Source: Candidatus Helicobacter avistercoris
GTDB lineage: Bacteria; Campylobacterota; Campylobacteria; Campylobacterales; Helicobacteraceae
DNA length: 43,292 bases
Reading direction: 5' to 3'
Assembly: GCA_019115525.1 (NCBI GenBank)
Contig: DXDJ01000055.1
Coordinates: 1-43,292, forward strand
The notes under the pieces are model-generated. The model ran no database searches and was not told where the DNA came from. It saw nothing but the letters and a program-made list of their open reading frames with translations. The translations under genes were made by a program, and so were the position numbers. This document shows, one piece after another, positions 16,453 to 25,863 of this stretch (positions within the stretch are counted from its first letter, which is position 1; every line of letters begins with the position of its first letter).

Positions 16453-17499
16453 ATGTATCGATACTTGCGGAATGTGATTTTTAAAATTGATCCAGAAATA
16501 GATCATCATATTGTTGAGTTTTGTTTGAAAAACCTTGCTCCTCTACCTCTTGTCAATGATATGTTGGCAAATCAATTTTGTTATTTTGATGAATGTCTTG
16601 CTCAGGAAGTTTTGGGAATGAGATTTTATAATCCAGTAGGACTTGCTGCAGGATTTGATAAAAATGCCACAATGCTTGAGGGATTGGCCTTGATGGGTTT
16701 TAGCTTTGTAGAGGCTGGTAGCACGACACTTCTCCCTCAAGAGGGGAATCCTAAGCCTAGGATTTTTAGATTTGTTGCTGAGGAAAGCATTCAGAATGCA
16801 ATGGGGTTTAATAACGATGGTGCAACAAAGATTGCCCAGAGAATCAAAGAAATATATCCGTTTAAAATCCCCATTGCTATCAATTTGGGTAAAAACAAAA
16901 CAGCAGAAGATGCACTTAAAAACTACGAAGAAAATTTGAAAACATTTGAGAATTTGGGAGATTTTTATGTGTTTAATGTTTCCTCTCCAAACACTCCCAA
17001 TCTCAGAGACTTGCAAAACGAAGAGTTTGTCAAAGAACTTTTTGCAATGGCAAGAAAGCACACAGATAAGCCATTGTTCCTAAAGGTTTGCCCAGACAAT
17101 CAAATCCAAAACACACTCAAGGTTTGCCAAAGTGCCATTGATGGTGGTGCAAATGGGATTGTTGCGACAAACACAACAATGGATTATTCTCTTGTGCAGT
17201 CCCCCAAAAGTATAGGTGGCATTAGTGGAAGAGCCTTGAGAAATAAGAGTCGAGAAGTATTCTATGAGATTGCTAAGGCATTTTTTGGAAAAGCTACGCT
17301 TATTTCTGTGGGTGGGATTTTTGATGGAGAAGAAGCGTATGGTCGGATCAAAATGGGTGCTTCACTCGTTGAGATTTATTCAGCCCTGATTTTTGAGGGG
17401 CCCTCAGTGATCAAGAAAATCAATCAAGAACTCGCCTTGCTCTTAAAACAAGATGGCTATAATCACATTTCAGAAGCAATCGGAGCAGATATTAGATGA
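16453..17499 (+). CDS. pyrD: Dihydroorotate dehydrogenase (quinone, class 2)
   Basis: Oxidises dihydroorotate to orotate in pyrimidine synthesis, passing electrons to menaquinone at the inner membrane. The 348 residues include an N-terminal helical extension for membrane binding, typical of class 2, the FMN-site block GLAAGFDKNATMLEGL (about 63-78) and the catalytic loop NVSSPNTPNLRDLQ (about 176-189, with Ser as base). GGISGRALR and SVGGIFDGEEAYGRI are phosphate-binding segments. GGAAAG precedes the ATG. It overlaps the M16 peptidase start by 4 bases. Same order as HP1011 in H. pylori. Confidence 0.96.
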   Translation: MYRYLRNVIFKIDPEIDHHIVEFCLKNLAPLPLVNDMLANQFCYFDECLAQEVLGMRFYNPVGLAAGFDKNATMLEGLALMGFSFVEAGSTTLLPQEGNPKPRIFRFVAEESIQNAMGFNNDGATKIAQRIKEIYPFKIPIAINLGKNKTAEDALKNYEENLKTFENLGDFYVFNVSSPNTPNLRDLQNEEFVKELFAMARKHTDKPLFLKVCPDNQIQNTLKVCQSAIDGGANGIVATNTTMDYSLVQSPKSIGGISGRALRNKSREVFYEIAKAFFGKATLISVGGIFDGEEAYGRIKMGASLVEIYSALIFEGPSVIKKINQELALLLKQDGYNHISEAIGADIR

Positions 17500-18872
17500 T
17501 AAAAAAAATCCTATTTTTTAGCATAATGTGTTTTGGGGCTTATGGTGGAGATGTTTTTCTCTCTCCCAATTCCCAGCAAGATCAAACAAATCAAGAACCA
17601 AAGGCAGATTCGATGAAAACCCCCTCACTTCTTCCTCAATATTTTTCAAAAAAGCTTTCTAATGACTTAGAAGTCGTCGTTGTTCCTATCAAAAATGGAA
17701 GCGGAGTGATTGAAACAGATATTCTCTATAAAGTAGGAAGCAGAAATGAAGTGATGGGGAAAAGTGGAATTGCCCATATGCTTGAACATCTAAACTTTAA
17801 ATCCACCAAAAATCTTAAGGCAGGAGAGTTTGATGAGATTGTAAAAAAATTTGGTGGAGTTACCAATGCTTCTACAAGCTTTGATTACACTCGTTATTTT
17901 GTCAAATCAAGTGTGCAAAATCTTGATAAAACACTTTCTTTATATGCAGAAATGCTTCAAAACCTTAAACTTGATGATGCAGAATTTCAACCTGAGCGAA
18001 ATGTCGTAGCCGAAGAGAGAAGATGGAGAACAGATAATTCTCCTATTGGGTATTTGTATTTTAGATTTTTTAATACCGCTTATATTTATCACCCTTATCA
18101 TTGGACGCCCATTGGATTCCTTGATGATATAAAAAACTGGAAGATTGAAGATATTAGAGAATTTCACTCAATCTATTATCAACCCAAAAATGCCGTGATT
18201 TTGGTTACTGGGGATGTAGAGCCTGAGATGGTTTTTGCCTCAGCACAAAAATACTTTGATCAGGTTCCCAACAAAAAAGAAGCAATCCCAGAAGTTTATA
18301 CAATAGAACCAAAGCAAGATGGTGCAAGACATATTGAAATAAAAAAAGATACGCAAATTGAATATTTTGCACTTGGCTATAAAATCCCTGATTTTAGAAG
18401 CAAGGATCAAGTTGCACTTAATGTACTTGCAGAATTGCTAAGCGGAGGGAAAAGCTCATTGCTTCAAGAAGAATTGGTCGATAAGCAACGCTTAAGCTCA
18501 GAAGTCTATGCATATCCTATGGATTTGAGAGATGAGGGAGTGTTTCTTATTATCCTTGGAGGGAACAAGGGGATTAAAGCAGAGGAAATGAGAGATGCAT
18601 TGCTTAAGGTTATCGAGGGATTAAAAAATGGAAAAATTACTCAAGCAATGCTGGATAAAGCAAGAATCAACATCAAATCAAGCTTTATTTATAGCCTTGA
18701 AGATGCCTCAAGTGTAGCCTCTCTTTTTGGGGATTATCTAGCAAGGGGAGATATTAAACCGCTTTTGGAATATGAGAAAAATCTACAATCACTCAGCGTA
18801 GATGACTTGATTAATGTTGCAAAAAAATATTTTGTTTCTGAGAGTTCAACTTCTGCGATCTTAAGGAGGTAA
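17496..18872 (+). CDS. Exported M16 family zinc peptidase
   Basis: A 458-residue pitrilysin-family metalloprotease. An N-terminal signal sequence ([15 protein letters not shown]) predicts the periplasm. The inverted zinc motif HMLEH lies at 94-98, with the downstream Glu in VVAEERRWR (about 171-179) as third ligand. Two M16 domains follow: catalytic about 55-230 and the second about 235-440. H. pylori HP1012, sometimes named pqqE/ymxG, is the positional counterpart (recalled). Epsilonproteobacteria do not make PQQ, so the name should not be taken as function; substrate unknown. Its 3' end carries AAGGAGG, which acts as the ribosome binding site for dapA. Confidence 0.9.
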   Translation: MIKKILFFSIMCFGAYGGDVFLSPNSQQDQTNQEPKADSMKTPSLLPQYFSKKLSNDLEVVVVPIKNGSGVIETDILYKVGSRNEVMGKSGIAHMLEHLNFKSTKNLKAGEFDEIVKKFGGVTNASTSFDYTRYFVKSSVQNLDKTLSLYAEMLQNLKLDDAEFQPERNVVAEERRWRTDNSPIGYLYFRFFNTAYIYHPYHWTPIGFLDDIKNWKIEDIREFHSIYYQPKNAVILVTGDVEPEMVFASAQKYFDQVPNKKEAIPEVYTIEPKQDGARHIEIKKDTQIEYFALGYKIPDFRSKDQVALNVLAELLSGGKSSLLQEELVDKQRLSSEVYAYPMDLRDEGVFLIILGGNKGIKAEEMRDALLKVIEGLKNGKITQAMLDKARINIKSSFIYSLEDASSVASLFGDYLARGDIKPLLEYEKNLQSLSVDDLINVAKKYFVSESSTSAILRR

Positions 18873-18874
18873 GA

Positions 18875-19756
18875 ATGGTTAGTGGTGCGATGAGTGCGTT
18901 AATCACGCCTTTTAAAAATGATAAAGTTGATTTGGCAACGTATGAGAAGCTAATCAAAAGACAGATTGCCTATGGAATGGATGCATGTCTGCCCGTAGGC
19001 ACAACTGGGGAATCTGCCACCCTCACTCACAAAGAGCATATGGAGTGTATTGAAATAGCAGTCAAAACTTGCCATGGAAGTGGTGTAAAGGTGCTTGCAG
19101 GTGCAGGAAGTAACTCCACAAAAGAAGCCATCGAGTTAGCACAATTTGCCCAAAAAGTAGGGGCTGATGCTGTACTTTGTGTAACTCCATACTACAACAA
19201 GCCCACACAAGAGGGACTTTTTGAGCATTATAAGGCAGTGGCGAGTTCTATTGAGATTCCGCTTATGCTTTATAATGTCCCTGGTCGCACAGGGGTAAGC
19301 ATTGATATTTCAACAGCACTCAGATTATTTGATGAGGTTCCCAATATTTATGGGATTAAGGAGGCTGCAGGAAGTCTAGAGCGTGTAGTTGCACTACAAG
19401 CCCACAATCCCAAAGCTATCATTGCTAGCGGAGATGATGCACTTAATTTTCCCATCCTAGCAAGTGGTGGAGTTGCGGTTACTTCAGTTACTGGGAATCT
19501 TTTGCCAGATAAGATCGCAGAGCTTACTCATAGTGCATTAAGTGGAGATTTTAAGAAAAGTAGAGAAATAAATACGCAACTTTATGAAATCAATAAGGTA
19601 TTATTTTGCGAAACAAATCCATCTCCGATCAAAACCGCAATGTATCTTTCAGGTTTGTTAGAGTGCCTTGAGTTTCGTCTCCCACTTGTAGAGATGAAAA
19701 AAGAGAACATTGCACTATTGGAGAAAACTTTACAAAAATACGAGGTGTTAAAATGA
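18875..19756 (+). CDS. dapA: 4-hydroxy-tetrahydrodipicolinate synthase
   Basis: Condenses pyruvate and aspartate semialdehyde, the first lysine/diaminopimelate-branch step feeding peptidoglycan. The 293 residues form a TIM barrel with the Schiff-base Lys at K162 (GIKEAAGS), catalytic Tyr at Y133 (LYNVPGRTG) and the [10 protein letters not shown] loop at 41-50. A strong AAGGAGG lies eight bases before the ATG, inside the M16 gene. It overlaps the next gene by 4 bases. Same order as HP1013. Confidence 0.97.
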   Translation: MVSGAMSALITPFKNDKVDLATYEKLIKRQIAYGMDACLPVGTTGESATLTHKEHMECIEIAVKTCHGSGVKVLAGAGSNSTKEAIELAQFAQKVGADAVLCVTPYYNKPTQEGLFEHYKAVASSIEIPLMLYNVPGRTGVSIDISTALRLFDEVPNIYGIKEAAGSLERVVALQAHNPKAIIASGDDALNFPILASGGVAVTSVTGNLLPDKIAELTHSALSGDFKKSREINTQLYEINKVLFCETNPSPIKTAMYLSGLLECLEFRLPLVEMKKENIALLEKTLQKYEVLK

Positions 19757-20529
19757 GTATGAAAGGCAAAACTTTAGTCATTAGTGGAGCAACAAGAGGG
19801 ATTGGAAAAGCGATTTTGTATCGCTTTGCACAAGAGGGTGTGAATGTAGCTTTCACTTATAACAAAAACGAAGAAGAAGCACAGAAAATTGCTCAGGATG
19901 TAGAGAGCAAATACGCAATCAAAGCGAAATACTACCCTCTAAATGTTTTAGAGCCAGAGCAATATACAACTTTGTTTGAAGAGATTGACAAAGACTTTGA
20001 TCGAGTGGATTTCTTTGTTAGCAATGCAATCATTTATGGAAGAAGTGTTGTTGGAGGTTTTGCCCCATTTATGCGACTTAAACCTAAGGGGTTGAATAAT
20101 ATCTATACTGCTACGGTTTTGGCTTTTGTGGTTGGAGCTCAAGAGGCTGCTAAGAGAATGAAAGAAGTGGGTGGTGGAGCGATTGTTTCTTTAAGTTCAA
20201 CAGGGAATTTGGTGTATATGCCAAATTATGCAGGACATGGAAATAGCAAAAATGCAGTAGAAACGATGGTGAAATATGCTGCAACCGAGCTTGGAGAGTT
20301 TGGAATCCGTGTTAATGCAGTAAGTGGTGGGCCAATTGACACTGATGCACTCAAAGCTTTCCCTGATTATGATGAGGTCAAGGCAAAGGTAGAAGAAGAA
20401 TCTCCGCTCAAAAGAATGGGGAAACCTGAAGACTTGGCAGGAGCTTGTTATTTCTTGTGTGATGAGAGCCAGAGTGGATGGCTTACAGGTCAGACGATTG
20501 TCATTGATGGGGGAACTACATTTAAGTAA
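19753..20529 (+). CDS. Short-chain dehydrogenase, FabL-like enoyl-ACP reductase
   Basis: A 258-residue NAD(P)-dependent short-chain dehydrogenase. The cofactor loop is [11 protein letters not shown] (about 10-20). The catalytic Ser region is SLSSTGN, and the Tyr-Lys pair has YX6K spacing (YAGHGNSK), as in enoyl-ACP reductases rather than the YX3K of ordinary SDRs. The downstream block [17 protein letters not shown] closely matches Bacillus FabL (recalled), supporting a fatty-acid enoyl reduction role. The H. pylori counterpart HP1014 is often annotated as a hydroxysteroid dehydrogenase, which these motifs do not favour. It is coupled to dapA and lies before pgsA, a lipid gene. Activity is inferred. 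Confidence 0.75.
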   Translation: MSMKGKTLVISGATRGIGKAILYRFAQEGVNVAFTYNKNEEEAQKIAQDVESKYAIKAKYYPLNVLEPEQYTTLFEEIDKDFDRVDFFVSNAIIYGRSVVGGFAPFMRLKPKGLNNIYTATVLAFVVGAQEAAKRMKEVGGGAIVSLSSTGNLVYMPNYAGHGNSKNAVETMVKYAATELGEFGIRVNAVSGGPIDTDALKAFPDYDEVKAKVEEESPLKRMGKPEDLAGACYFLCDESQSGWLTGQTIVIDGGTTFK

Positions 20530-20539
20530 TGAGTATTAG

Positions 20540-21067
20540 ATGAAAAATATCCCAAATATTCTCACTTTCTTGAGGATTTTCCTCTCGATTTTGATTATGG
20601 CAGTGATTTTGTATGCAGATATGCAAAATCTCTATGTGAGGATTTTTGCTTGTGGAATGTTTTTTTTCGCTTGTGTAACTGACTTTTTTGATGGATTTTT
20701 AGCTCGAAAATACGCACTCCAAAGTCGTTTTGGAGAGGTTTTTGATCCTTTGGCAGACAAGATGTTGGTTCTTGGAGCATTCATCGCCCTGATTGTGGCA
20801 AAGATTGCCAATCCCTGGGCAGTATTTCTTATCTTTTCTCGTGAGTTTTTTATCACTGGACTTAGAGTTGTAGTGGCAAACTCCAATGTCAATATTGCTG
20901 CAAATATGCTAGGCAAAATCAAATCCGTGGCTCAATATTGGGCAATAGGATGTTTGATAACCAATGTATTGCCCCCTTTGCTTAATGATTTTTTCTTATG
21001 GTTTGCTGTGGCTTTGACAATCATCTCTGGTTTTGATTATGTCAGACAGTATTTCAAGAGCTTTTAG
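20540..21067 (+). CDS. pgsA: CDP-diacylglycerol-glycerol-3-phosphate 3-phosphatidyltransferase
   Basis: Inner-membrane CDP-alcohol phosphatidyltransferase making phosphatidylglycerol phosphate. The 175 residues contain the complete family signature in DFFDGFLARKY followed by FGEVFDPLADK (DX2DGX2ARX8GX3DX3D, about 51-73), plus four or five hydrophobic helices. NIPNILTFLRI at the start is typical of PgsA. Its stop is followed at once by the ATG of rseP with no gap. Order agrees with HP1016 in H. pylori (recalled). Confidence 0.94.
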   Translation: MKNIPNILTFLRIFLSILIMAVILYADMQNLYVRIFACGMFFFACVTDFFDGFLARKYALQSRFGEVFDPLADKMLVLGAFIALIVAKIANPWAVFLIFSREFFITGLRVVVANSNVNIAANMLGKIKSVAQYWAIGCLITNVLPPLLNDFFLWFAVALTIISGFDYVRQYFKSF

Positions 21068-22117
21068 ATGAGTTTTTTTCTCCCACTTCTTGCACTCTCT
21101 TTTTTGATATTTTTTCATGAATTAGGTCATTTCCTAGTAGCTAGAGCTTTTGGAGTGAAGGTTGAAGTTTTTAGTATAGGGTTTGGAAAAAAGCTTTTGA
21201 AAAAAACCTATGGAGATACAGAATATGCTCTCTCGCTTATTCCTCTAGGAGGATATGTCAAGATGAAAGGGCAGAGTGACAGTGATCCACTTGAGCAAAG
21301 TGCTGATGAGGATAGCTACACTTCAAAAGCTCCATGGAAGAGGATTTGTATCCTTTTGGCAGGGCCATTGTTTAATATCCTTTTGGCATTTTTGATCTAT
21401 GCTTCACTCTCTTATGGGGATAAGCAAGTTCTTCTCCCTGTGCTTGGAGAAATCAAGGCAGACTATCCAGCAAGTAAAGCAGGACTAAAAAGTGGAGATA
21501 GAGTGCTTAGTATCAATGGAGAAAGCGTTCAGACTTGGGGAGAGATGGCAGAGATCATTTCCTCTTCTTCCGTTTTGTCTTTGAAGATTCAAAGAGGAGA
21601 GGAGACATTTCAGCTCTCACTCAAACCCAAAGAGATAGAGGGAAAAAACCTCTTTGGAGAGAGTAAGACGCATTATGTGATTGGCGTGGGGGCAAAAGGA
21701 GAGTTTGGGAGTGTGTATTTTGGTGTTTGGGACGCACTTAAGAGCGGGGTGAAAAATACTTATGAGAATAGTCTTTTTATCTTTGAGGGGATCAAAAAGT
21801 TGATTGTAGGTGTTGTGCCAACAAGCGAGGTAGGAGGGGTTGTTTCAATCGTTCAAGTCATGCATAAGGCAAGTCAGAGTGGATGGGTGAGCTTCGCTCT
21901 TCTTGTGGCTTTGCTCTCTATCAATCTTGGCATCCTCAACCTCTTGCCAATCCCTGCACTTGATGGAGGGCATATCATTTTTAATCTCTATGAAATGATC
22001 TTTAGAAAACCTCCAACACCCAATGTTCTCTACTATCTCACACTTGGAGGGTGGGCGATACTGCTAGGATTGATGATGTTGGGACTTTATAATGACATCA
22101 ATCGAATCTTGCCCTAA
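21068..22117 (+). CDS. rseP: RseP-like intramembrane zinc metalloprotease (site-2 protease)
   Basis: A 349-residue polytopic M50B protease. The zinc motif HELGH is in the first membrane helix (H17, E18, H21), the LDG ligand motif is near the C terminus (LPIPALDGGH, about 297-306), and a single PDZ domain lies between (about 110-190; SKAGLKSGDRVLSINGE). One PDZ rather than the E. coli pair is common in short RseP proteins. It probably cleaves membrane-anchored anti-sigma factors or signal peptide remnants. It starts directly at the pgsA stop. Substrate unknown. Confidence 0.92.
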   Translation: MSFFLPLLALSFLIFFHELGHFLVARAFGVKVEVFSIGFGKKLLKKTYGDTEYALSLIPLGGYVKMKGQSDSDPLEQSADEDSYTSKAPWKRICILLAGPLFNILLAFLIYASLSYGDKQVLLPVLGEIKADYPASKAGLKSGDRVLSINGESVQTWGEMAEIISSSSVLSLKIQRGEETFQLSLKPKEIEGKNLFGESKTHYVIGVGAKGEFGSVYFGVWDALKSGVKNTYENSLFIFEGIKKLIVGVVPTSEVGGVVSIVQVMHKASQSGWVSFALLVALLSINLGILNLLPIPALDGGHIIFNLYEMIFRKPPTPNVLYYLTLGGWAILLGLMMLGLYNDINRILP

Positions 22118-22126
22118 GGAGGAGGA

Positions 22127-22777
22127 ATGAATCATCTACAAAAAGTGATTGCAAAGATTGAGAAAGCTAGGATTGCTTATTCTCGCCATCAGGTAATCAA
22201 ACTTGTAGCAGTATCTAAGTATTGGGATATTGCTCAAATCATTGATCTTTATAATGGCGGACAAAGGGCGTTTGGAGAGAATAAAGTCCAAGATCTCAAA
22301 GCCAAAAGTGCAGAGCTTGAAAACTATCCACTAGAGTGGCATCTCATCGGAACAATCCAAGAGAACAAAATCAATGCTATCATCTCTCTTGCTCCTGCTC
22401 TTATCCACTCCATTGATAGCCTCAAACTTGCTCTTGCATTTCAACAACGCCTTGAGCGTGAGGGTAAAACCCAAAGAGCCTTGCTCCAAATCAATTCTGC
22501 AAGAGAAGAGAGCAAAAGTGGGGTAGATCCTAATGAGGCAAAGGAAGTGTATCTTGCTATTACTGAGAGCTGTCCAAATCTCCTGCTAGAGGGAGTGATG
22601 AGTATCGGAGCTCATAGCGAGGATGAAAAAGTCATAGCTAAAAGTTTTGAGATTACCAAAAATATCTTTGATTCACTCCCCAATGCCAAAACCCTTTCTA
22701 TGGGGATGAGTGGAGACTATGAGTTGGCTATTTCTTGTGGGGCAAATATGCTAAGAATTGGCTCTGCACTTGTTTAG
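22127..22777 (+). CDS. YggS-family PLP homeostasis protein
   Basis: A 216-residue single-barrel PLP-binding protein (YggS/PLPBP) that buffers pyridoxal phosphate. The PLP lysine is in LVAVSKY (K31). FGENKVQDLKAK, WHLIGTIQENK, GVMSIGAHSED and SMGMSGDYELAI are the usual family blocks, and it ends in MLRIGSALV. AGGAGG precedes the ATG. It is the last gene of the ppk-rseP run. Its stop codon overlaps the convergent hsdR stop by 4 bases, which marks the edge of the type I restriction island. Confidence 0.93.
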   Translation: MNHLQKVIAKIEKARIAYSRHQVIKLVAVSKYWDIAQIIDLYNGGQRAFGENKVQDLKAKSAELENYPLEWHLIGTIQENKINAIISLAPALIHSIDSLKLALAFQQRLEREGKTQRALLQINSAREESKSGVDPNEAKEVYLAITESCPNLLLEGVMSIGAHSEDEKVIAKSFEITKNIFDSLPNAKTLSMGMSGDYELAISCGANMLRIGSALV

Positions 22778-25700
22778 GAGTTTTGAATCTCTTTGGCGAT
22801 GATTTCGGCTTGTTTGATGACATTGTCTGTGGCAAGTTCTGCCATATTGGGTGGATAGCCATATTTTCTCAAAATCTTTTTGACATTGATTCTAAGCTTT
22901 GCTCTCACACTTTCTTTGATAGTCCAATCAATACTTGCATTTTCCCTCACACTTTGAGCCAAAACCACGGCTAACTCTCTGAGCGTGTCTTTTTCCATTA
23001 GCTCTCTTGCACTCTCATTATCAGCCACTGCGGTATAAAAGGCGTATTCGTATTCATCAAGTTTCATATCCAGTGCTTCACTGTCACAAGCTTTGATTTC
23101 TTTGCTTAGAGCGATGAGCTCATCGATGATTTCAGCGGAAGTGAGAAGCTTGTTTTGATACTTGCGGATAGAATCCTCTAGCATTTTCATTAGGCTTTGA
23201 CTTTGGATTGGGTTTAGAGTAGAGCGAGATTTGATCTCATCATTTAAGAGCTTTTTTAGAAGCTCAAGTGCAGTGTTTTTGTGCTTCATATTTTTGACTT
23301 CTAGCAAAAACTCATCTGAGAGGATAGAAATATCAGGCTTTTTTATCCCACTAGCATCAAAGATATCGACTACTTCCTCGCTGACAATAGCCTCATTGAC
23401 GATTTGGGCGATGAGGGTTTCTAGCTCTTCAAGACTCTTGCCCTCTGTGCGTTCAAACTTCTGAAGTCTTGCTTTGAGTGCTTGAAATAGGGCGACTTCA
23501 TCTTTGATTTTCATCGCCTCCTCACTTGGGACAACCATCGCAAAAGCTTGAGAAAGTCTAGCCACGCTATCACAAAATCGCTTTTTGCCATTTTCTAAGC
23601 CAAGAATATACTCTTGAGCGTCAAGCAAAAAAAGCAGTTTCTTGCCTACATCAAGGGTGAAATACTCACGATAAGGGAAGCTACTCATCAGGGATTCAAC
23701 CACTTCAAACTCTTCTTTCATTATCTTAATCGCCTCACTCTTATCTTGTGCGATTTTCCCTCCACCACTGCTACTATAAAAATCTATGGCTTCTTTAAGG
23801 TCGCTTGTGATTCCGATATAGTCCACAATCAAACCATTTTGTTTGTCTTTATAAACTCGATTGACACGCGCAATGGCTTGCATCAGATTATGCCCTTTCA
23901 TAGGCTTATCGATGTAGAGTGTGTGCATAATGGGTGCATCAAACCCTGTAAGCCACATATCTCTGACGATGACAAGCTCTAGCTCGTCATTGATATCTTT
24001 TACCCTTTGGGCTAGAAGCTGTCTTTGGGATTTAGTGGTGTGGTGTCGTGCTAGGGCTTCTCCATCGGAGCTATCCGCTGTCATTACGACCTTGATTTTG
24101 CCTTGAGTGAGCTCATCACTATGCCAATGCGGATAAATCCTCACAATCGCATCATAAAGCTCTACTGCGATTTTGCGACTAAGGCAGACAATCATTCCCT
24201 TACCTTTCATCACGCTTTGGCGTGCGTGGAAGTGAGAGAGGATATCTTGAGCGATTTTATCTATTCTGTCTTGTGTGCCCAAAATCGCTTCAAGTCGTGT
24301 ATTTTTAGCTTTGAGTTTTGCAGAATCTTCTAGGCTCTCTAGCTCCTCATCAAGCTCTTCTACTAGCTTTCTTCCCTCATCGCTTAGATTGATTTTGACA
24401 AGTCGGCTTTCATAGTGGATTGGCACGGTAGCGCCGTCTTCTATGGCTTGAGCGATATTGTAGATGTCGATATAATCCCCAAAAACTTCAGGCGTGCTTC
24501 TATCGCCCCTCTCAATGGGCGTGCCTGTAAATCCTAAATAAGTCGCATTTGGCAGGGCATCTCTAAGGTATTTGGCAAAACCATAGACTAGGTATTGCTC
24601 CACTTCCCCACACGCATTCACTCTCTCTGTAATCTTTGCTTGGAATCCATACTGCGTGCGATGTGCCTCATCAGCAATCACAATGATATTGGAGCGTAAA
24701 GAGAGGGTTTCATAGACATTCCCCTCTTGGGGTTGGAACTTTTGAATCGTGCTAAAAATCACACCCCCTCCTGCGACTCTCAAAAGTGAGGAGAGCTCAT
24801 CACGGCTTTGGGCTTGGCGTGGGGTTTGTCGCAGTAGTGAGTTAGAAGAGGCAAAGGTGGAGAAAAGTTGATCATCTAAGTCGTTGCGGTCTGTGATGAT
24901 GAGAAGTGTGGGATTGTCAAACTCAAAAATCGCTTTTGCAGAGAAAAACACCATAGAGAGGCTTTTGCCACTGCCTTGCGTGTGCCAAACTACTCCTCCT
25001 CTGTGATCCCCTCCCTCAGCACTTGCTTTTCGCACTTGCTCTATGGCTTTATTCACGGCGTAGTATTGATGATAGGAAGCAAGTTTTTTGATGAGCGAGT
25101 ATGCACCACTTCTAGGATCGCAGGAGCGTTCAAATACGATAAAAAATCTCAAAATATCCAGCAGGGTGCTAGGAGAGAGCATAGAGGTTAGCAAAGTATG
25201 AAGCTCTGTGCTTGGGGTGGTGAGGTGTGGGGCTTTCCAAGTCATATATCTTGAATAATCCACACTAATCGTGCCGACTTTGGCAGAGCAACCATCAGAG
25301 ATGATACAAAAGGCATTTGAGGCAAAAAGTGAGGGGATGAGTGAGGTGTAGGTGGTAATCTGCTTGTAGGCAGAGTGCAAAGTGGCATTCTCATCGGTAG
25401 GATCTTTTAGCTCGACGATAATGAGTGGCAAACCATTGATGAAAATCACGATATCAGGGCGTTTGGTATGGTGGGATTGGGTAAAGGTGAATTGAGAAGT
25501 TACGACAAAGTCGTTGTTGAGTGGGTTGTCAAAGTCGATGAGCGAGAGGATGTCCCCACGACTTTCTCCATCAATTTGATGAGTGATTTTCACCCCATCG
25601 CATAGCAAAGAGTGGAAAGCTTGATTATCTGCAAGCAAATCGCCTAGATGAAGCGTGCAAATCTGAGTGAGGGCTTGAGAAATACAGCTAGGAGAATGAG

Positions 25701-25863
25701 TGGGATTGAGTCGGTGCAAGGAATCCTCAAATCTAGAGAGCAAAAATGGCTCATCACTCTTGCGAGTGAGAGCAGAGGAGGGCAGGTAGGTATAACCTAG
25801 CTCTTGAAGTATCTCTAAAGCATAAGATTCGACATCAGATTCTGCAAGGGGAGAACTCATCAT
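22774..25863 (-). CDS. hsdR: Type I restriction enzyme R subunit
   Basis: The 1029-residue motor/nuclease subunit that translocates and cuts unmodified DNA. The N-terminal nuclease carries the RPD (135-137) and ELK (151-153) catalytic residues of the PD-(D/E)XK fold. The SF2 translocase follows: Walker A HTQGSGKS (294-301), DEAH (398-401), the FTGTP motif III, then the C-terminal helical assembly domain. GAGGAAAA lies before the tandem ATGATG start; the first ATG overlaps the hamB stop. G+C matches the core genome (31 of 60 at 24001-24060), unlike the hamAB genes upstream. It is the last gene of the hsd operon, separated from hsdM and hsdS by three kilobases of Hachiman genes. Looks intact. 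Confidence 0.96.
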   Translation of the reverse strand: MMSSPLAESDVESYALEILQELGYTYLPSSALTRKSDEPFLLSRFEDSLHRLNPTHSPSCISQALTQICTLHLGDLLADNQAFHSLLCDGVKITHQIDGESRGDILSLIDFDNPLNNDFVVTSQFTFTQSHHTKRPDIVIFINGLPLIIVELKDPTDENATLHSAYKQITTYTSLIPSLFASNAFCIISDGCSAKVGTISVDYSRYMTWKAPHLTTPSTELHTLLTSMLSPSTLLDILRFFIVFERSCDPRSGAYSLIKKLASYHQYYAVNKAIEQVRKASAEGGDHRGGVVWHTQGSGKSLSMVFFSAKAIFEFDNPTLLIITDRNDLDDQLFSTFASSNSLLRQTPRQAQSRDELSSLLRVAGGGVIFSTIQKFQPQEGNVYETLSLRSNIIVIADEAHRTQYGFQAKITERVNACGEVEQYLVYGFAKYLRDALPNATYLGFTGTPIERGDRSTPEVFGDYIDIYNIAQAIEDGATVPIHYESRLVKINLSDEGRKLVEELDEELESLEDSAKLKAKNTRLEAILGTQDRIDKIAQDILSHFHARQSVMKGKGMIVCLSRKIAVELYDAIVRIYPHWHSDELTQGKIKVVMTADSSDGEALARHHTTKSQRQLLAQRVKDINDELELVIVRDMWLTGFDAPIMHTLYIDKPMKGHNLMQAIARVNRVYKDKQNGLIVDYIGITSDLKEAIDFYSSSGGGKIAQDKSEAIKIMKEEFEVVESLMSSFPYREYFTLDVGKKLLFLLDAQEYILGLENGKKRFCDSVARLSQAFAMVVPSEEAMKIKDEVALFQALKARLQKFERTEGKSLEELETLIAQIVNEAIVSEEVVDIFDASGIKKPDISILSDEFLLEVKNMKHKNTALELLKKLLNDEIKSRSTLNPIQSQSLMKMLEDSIRKYQNKLLTSAEIIDELIALSKEIKACDSEALDMKLDEYEYAFYTAVADNESARELMEKDTLRELAVVLAQSVRENASIDWTIKESVRAKLRINVKKILRKYGYPPNMAELATDNVIKQAEIIAKEIQNS

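Noticed and set aside
23614-24333. Several plus-strand ORFs inside hsdR
   Set aside because: They are antisense shadows of the conserved translocase domain, with no start signals or protein-like motifs.
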